From NCBI GenBank assembly GCA_020634155.1, contig JACKCI010000002.1, forward strand, positions 1,426,001 through 1,490,000: a stretch of 64,000 nucleotides of DNA, given 5' to 3'. The notes beneath the pieces were generated by a model, which saw only the letters and a program-made list of their open reading frames with translations, searched no databases and was not told where the DNA came from. Made by a program: the position numbers and the translations under genes. Shown in pieces: positions 61,235-64,000 of the stretch. Position 1 is the first letter of the stretch. Every line of letters starts with the position of its first letter. The DNA is from Anaerolineales bacterium (lineage in GTDB: Bacteria; Chloroflexota; Anaerolineae; Aggregatilineales; J027).

Positions 61235-62512
61235 ATGCCTATCCCGCCCATCCGCCTCTGGCTACACAACCTTCCGCGTTTAGCAGTGGCCTTGCTGGTG
61301 GTGATGTTGATTCGATCAACCACAAAAGACCGCATAGCCCCGCAGCGCATCCCAACATCTCCAACCACCCCCCGTGATGCACTTATTTATCTGTACGCCC
61401 AAGCTGATGTTGAAGGTTGGACAGCCGAAACGCGCCAAACCTATGCCGCCCTACGCTACCAACTCGGCGAAACTGCCCCCCTGACCATTCTCAATCCACA
61501 GGACAGCAGCCTTATGCGTCAACAGGCCGCCGCTGCCATCCATCGCCAAGAATGGGCGACTGCACGCCAATCCCTGCAAAATCTGGTAGCTCTTGACCCT
61601 TCTGATACCCAAGTCAATTTTCAATTGGGCTTACTACTAGCGATAGAATCACCCGCCTCCGCCGATGAATACTTGAATGTAGCCCTGCGTGATGCCCAAC
61701 TTGCCCCCATTGCGCGGGCCACACAGCCCCTGTTGACCATTGCCGATACTGAGAGCCGATGTCGTCAATTGGGCTTTGTCCTGCTATCCGCTGACCAGTG
61801 GGCTTTTGCTGAATATGTCTATAGCCAAGTCATCGACCTCAATCCTCAAGACTGGTTGTCCTTGACCTATCGTGGCTATATCCGCGACCAGCGCGGGGGC
61901 AATGGCCTCTCCGATCTAGAGACGGCTATCGGCTTGAACCCAACGGGTGCCTTGCCGTTCTATTTCCTCGGCTTGCATTGGCGCTTAGAAGAGGACTATC
62001 AAGCGGCGGGCGATGCCTTTATGTCAGCCCATTTTCTGGATGCAGCCAACCCCGCCATCACTGCGGAAATTGCCGCTACCTTTCGTCAATTAGGCAACAA
62101 CGACCAGACTGCTCAATGGCTTGATATTACTGTCGGCCTTGATGAGGACAACATCGACTGGCTGCGGTTACGCGCCGCTTTTTATGCTGATACAGGTTAT
62201 CTGCTGGAGGAGCAAGGCATGGCTTATATCGAAGATGCCTATGACCGCTTCCCTGATGACCCTAATATTGCTGCTAGCTTGGGCTATGCCCACCATCGCC
62301 TTGATAATTCTCGCACTGCTTTGGCCTATCTCGAATTTGCCCGTGATGCTGACCCCACCGATGCCCGTAACCAGTATTATTATGGACTGGTCATGCTCAA
62401 GTTAGGCAATACCGCCGCCGCCCAAGCCGCCTTCTATGCCGCCATCGACAGCGCTGGAACACAAACGAGTTTTGGCTTCTTAGCTGACCGCGCCTTAAGC
62501 ACCCTTTCCTAA
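61235..62512 (+). CDS. Membrane-anchored TPR protein
   Basis: The 425-residue protein has one N-terminal hydrophobic segment (LAVALLVVMLI) followed by tetratricopeptide repeats: WATARQSLQNLVALDPSDTQ, AEYVYSQVIDLNPQDWLSLT, AGDAFMSAHFLDAANPAITA, ALAYLEFARDADPTDARNQY. It follows the response regulator by one base and is probably translated with it. TPR proteins serve as scaffolds. Confidence 0.8.
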   Translation: MPIPPIRLWLHNLPRLAVALLVVMLIRSTTKDRIAPQRIPTSPTTPRDALIYLYAQADVEGWTAETRQTYAALRYQLGETAPLTILNPQDSSLMRQQAAAAIHRQEWATARQSLQNLVALDPSDTQVNFQLGLLLAIESPASADEYLNVALRDAQLAPIARATQPLLTIADTESRCRQLGFVLLSADQWAFAEYVYSQVIDLNPQDWLSLTYRGYIRDQRGGNGLSDLETAIGLNPTGALPFYFLGLHWRLEEDYQAAGDAFMSAHFLDAANPAITAEIAATFRQLGNNDQTAQWLDITVGLDEDNIDWLRLRAAFYADTGYLLEEQGMAYIEDAYDRFPDDPNIAASLGYAHHRLDNSRTALAYLEFARDADPTDARNQYYYGLVMLKLGNTAAAQAAFYAAIDSAGTQTSFGFLADRALSTLS

Positions 62513-62523
62513 CGTGGTACAAT
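62495..62523 (+). promoter_or_regulatory. Possible promoter of the final membrane-protein gene
   Basis: TTAAGC at 62495-62500 and TACAAT at 62518-62523 are 17 bases apart, overlapping the end of the TPR gene and lying about 95 bases before the ATG at 62619. Confidence 0.3.
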
Positions 62524-62618
62524 TCGCTCTATATGGACGGGCCAGACATGGTACACTACACGTCGCATAGGATGACGAGCTTGTCTGTGATGGAAGCCAG
62601 ACAGCACAGAGGACTTTT

Positions 62619-64000
62619 ATGAGCAGCGTTTTATCAAGACGAACAACACCCTTGCAAAATCGCCTGATTGCCCTCATCCAGTTCTTGTTCTTCATTATGG
62701 GACTGCTGTTGATGGTCGGTGGTGGCGCACGGATTTCTATTGAATTTGGCCGCGAACTTTTTGGCATCAACACCGAGCGCTTCAAAGAAGGCTTGGCGAA
62801 TTGGACAGGCGAGACCTTTACCTCCTTGCCTGTGTTAGCTATTGCCATCGTGGTGTTCTTGGTGGGCTATGGTCTCTGGTGGAGTGCCGCCGCCCTTGGG
62901 GCCAAGACGCCCCCCGCATGGCACGCTGGGCGCAATGGTATGATTGCCCTGTTAGCGGCACTGCTCGTTGCTATCGGTCTCACCATTTGGGTGATTGACC
63001 GCCTCGTTTTGTATGTGGTGCCTGCTGCCGTTATCATTGGTGTCCTCGTGGTGGTGTTACTGGTACGCTTCACCCAGCCTGATTTTCGCCTAAACCTCGG
63101 TGCCGAGCGTATCCAGCGCACGGAGCCACGCCGTGCATGGTGGCTGTATCTTGTGGCGGTGGTTGCGGTAGCCGCGTTAACCGTATTAGGTCTGGTCTAT
63201 GCTGTCCTGACCGATGCGATTGAGCTACCCCTGCCCGATGTCGCGTCTGGACAGTTGATTTATCTTACAACCTTCGATGCATACAATGACGAGTGGTCGT
63301 TGAGCAAAAGCGATTATGAGACCGATTACTCGCGGGTAGAGACCGACGAAACTGGCAACAACCGCCTTATCTTATCGCTTAAAGAGTCGGTTATTCCTGA
63401 TGACGGCTTTTATACCTTGCTGAATCGTAAATTCCGCGACTTCGACATTCGAGTAACCACTACTGAACTTGAAAGCGACATCGCCCATGATAACCGCTAT
63501 GGGATTATCTTCCGCTATCGAGATGAGAAAGAATACTATGCCTTTCAAATTAGCGGGGATGGTCACTATAGCCTTGTGAAAGCTGTTCCCGATGACAGTA
63601 GCCCCACTGGAGTGTCGGTTATCACCATTAGTGTATGGATTCCCACCACCCACGCCAGTGATGAGCAAGAGCCACCATACCCAACCCTTATCCGCCCCGG
63701 TAACTATAACTCGATTCAAGAGCCGTTGGATGCTATGAACGAGATTCGGGTGGTAGGTCGAGACAATAAATTTTGGTTTTATGTTAATGGGGAGCCGCTG
63801 GTCTTCTGCTTAAAGGGTACCCGTGGCAATAGCATGTGGGTCGAGTTTCAGGGTTGGTGTGTTGAGGGTAATGAGGCCACCTATGTCTTTGAGGATGATG
63901 ATTACCAACAAGGGCAAATCGGCTTATTCGTGGGCAACACCGCCTCCAGCGATTTTTCAGCCCCGATTAGCATTGCCTTTGATAATGTGGTTATCTTAGG
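62619..64000 (+). CDS. Membrane protein with beta-sandwich domain, partial
   Basis: The frame from ATG 62619 (AGAGGA upstream) is open to the end of the window, at least 460 codons. It has four membrane segments (about residues 15-38, 70-90, 107-124 and 126-145 by eye, plus one near 175-197) and then an extracytoplasmic beta-rich region resembling a LamG/concanavalin-like fold (NRYGIIFRYRDEKEYYAFQI, DGHYSLVKAVPDDS, NKFWFYVNGEPLVF). The gene continues beyond 64000, so total length is unknown. A role at the envelope is likely. Confidence 0.75.
   Translation, partial: MSSVLSRRTTPLQNRLIALIQFLFFIMGLLLMVGGGARISIEFGRELFGINTERFKEGLANWTGETFTSLPVLAIAIVVFLVGYGLWWSAAALGAKTPPAWHAGRNGMIALLAALLVAIGLTIWVIDRLVLYVVPAAVIIGVLVVVLLVRFTQPDFRLNLGAERIQRTEPRRAWWLYLVAVVAVAALTVLGLVYAVLTDAIELPLPDVASGQLIYLTTFDAYNDEWSLSKSDYETDYSRVETDETGNNRLILSLKESVIPDDGFYTLLNRKFRDFDIRVTTTELESDIAHDNRYGIIFRYRDEKEYYAFQISGDGHYSLVKAVPDDSSPTGVSVITISVWIPTTHASDEQEPPYPTLIRPGNYNSIQEPLDAMNEIRVVGRDNKFWFYVNGEPLVFCLKGTRGNSMWVEFQGWCVEGNEATYVFEDDDYQQGQIGLFVGNTASSDFSAPISIAFDNVVIL

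Overview
The window looks like part of a chromosome from a Chloroflexota-type bacterium. The evidence is the mix of GAF/PAS histidine kinase, ETF plus acyl-CoA dehydrogenase, large secreted WD40/TolB-like propellers, giant RHS proteins, frequent GTG and TTG starts, and several genes whose -10 box lies only 6-12 bases before the start codon (leaderless-looking). That assignment is inference from gene content; there is no rRNA or other marker gene here. I found no tRNA, rRNA or CRISPR array.

Two unlike halves meet near 51,120. From 51.1 to 64 kb is an ordinary backbone: a truncated comM, an acetyl-CoA hydrolase/CoA-transferase, a UbiA prenyltransferase, a multi-GAF histidine kinase, an acyl-CoA dehydrogenase-etfB-etfA operon, a response regulator, a TPR protein and a membrane protein that runs off the end. 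Everything to the left is accessory DNA. A large serine recombinase (48895-51288) sits at the boundary and comM breaks off exactly there, so the simplest reading is that 1-51,120 is the right part of an integrative element inserted in comM, with its left end outside the window. The last 56 or so codons of the recombinase are read from antisense comM DNA, so integration itself rewrites its C-terminus. A 44-residue gene and a hairpin-rich presumptive small RNA lie just upstream of it.

Layout of the accessory half. 0-4 kb: two paralogous unknown genes, a BrnT/CopG toxin-antitoxin pair and a P-loop ATPase. 4.2-8.6 kb: a MetE-like gene cut by a complete IS5-family (IS1031-type) element with a TAA target duplication, a short-chain dehydrogenase, an IS3 relic and an NCS1 nucleobase permease. 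8.6-16.5 kb: an AT-rich block with a STAND-type NTPase carrying C-terminal helical repeats, a membrane protein, a ParA/MinD-like P-loop protein with a tightly coupled partner, and a B12-type radical SAM gene overlapping a frameshifted NUDIX gene. This is the best candidate for an undescribed defence or signalling system. 17-31 kb: a leftward operon running from a phage tail-collar protein through three small proteins to a 2450-residue RHS protein with a LecA-like N-terminus and an amidase-like C-terminus. Secreted propeller proteins, a broken RHS copy, a ParE/RelE-like toxin pair and a 152-bp MITE-like element follow. 31-51 kb: uridine kinase, a membrane protein plus PD-(D/E)XK nuclease pair, an ECF-like sigma factor, two very large secreted proteins, an SH3b/Excalibur lipoprotein, BrnTA, an XRE regulator divergent from a nine-residue peptide gene, a phosphoribosyltransferase fusion facing an FHA protein, and a Phd-type antitoxin coupled to an unknown small basic protein.

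In the backbone the ETF pair and acyl-CoA dehydrogenase would pass electrons from acyl-CoA oxidation to the quinone pool, with the CoA-transferase handling acyl-CoA/acid exchange. In the island the recurring themes are selfish stabilisation (at least four toxin-antitoxin-like loci), cell-surface and toxin proteins, and NTPases typical of antiphage islands.
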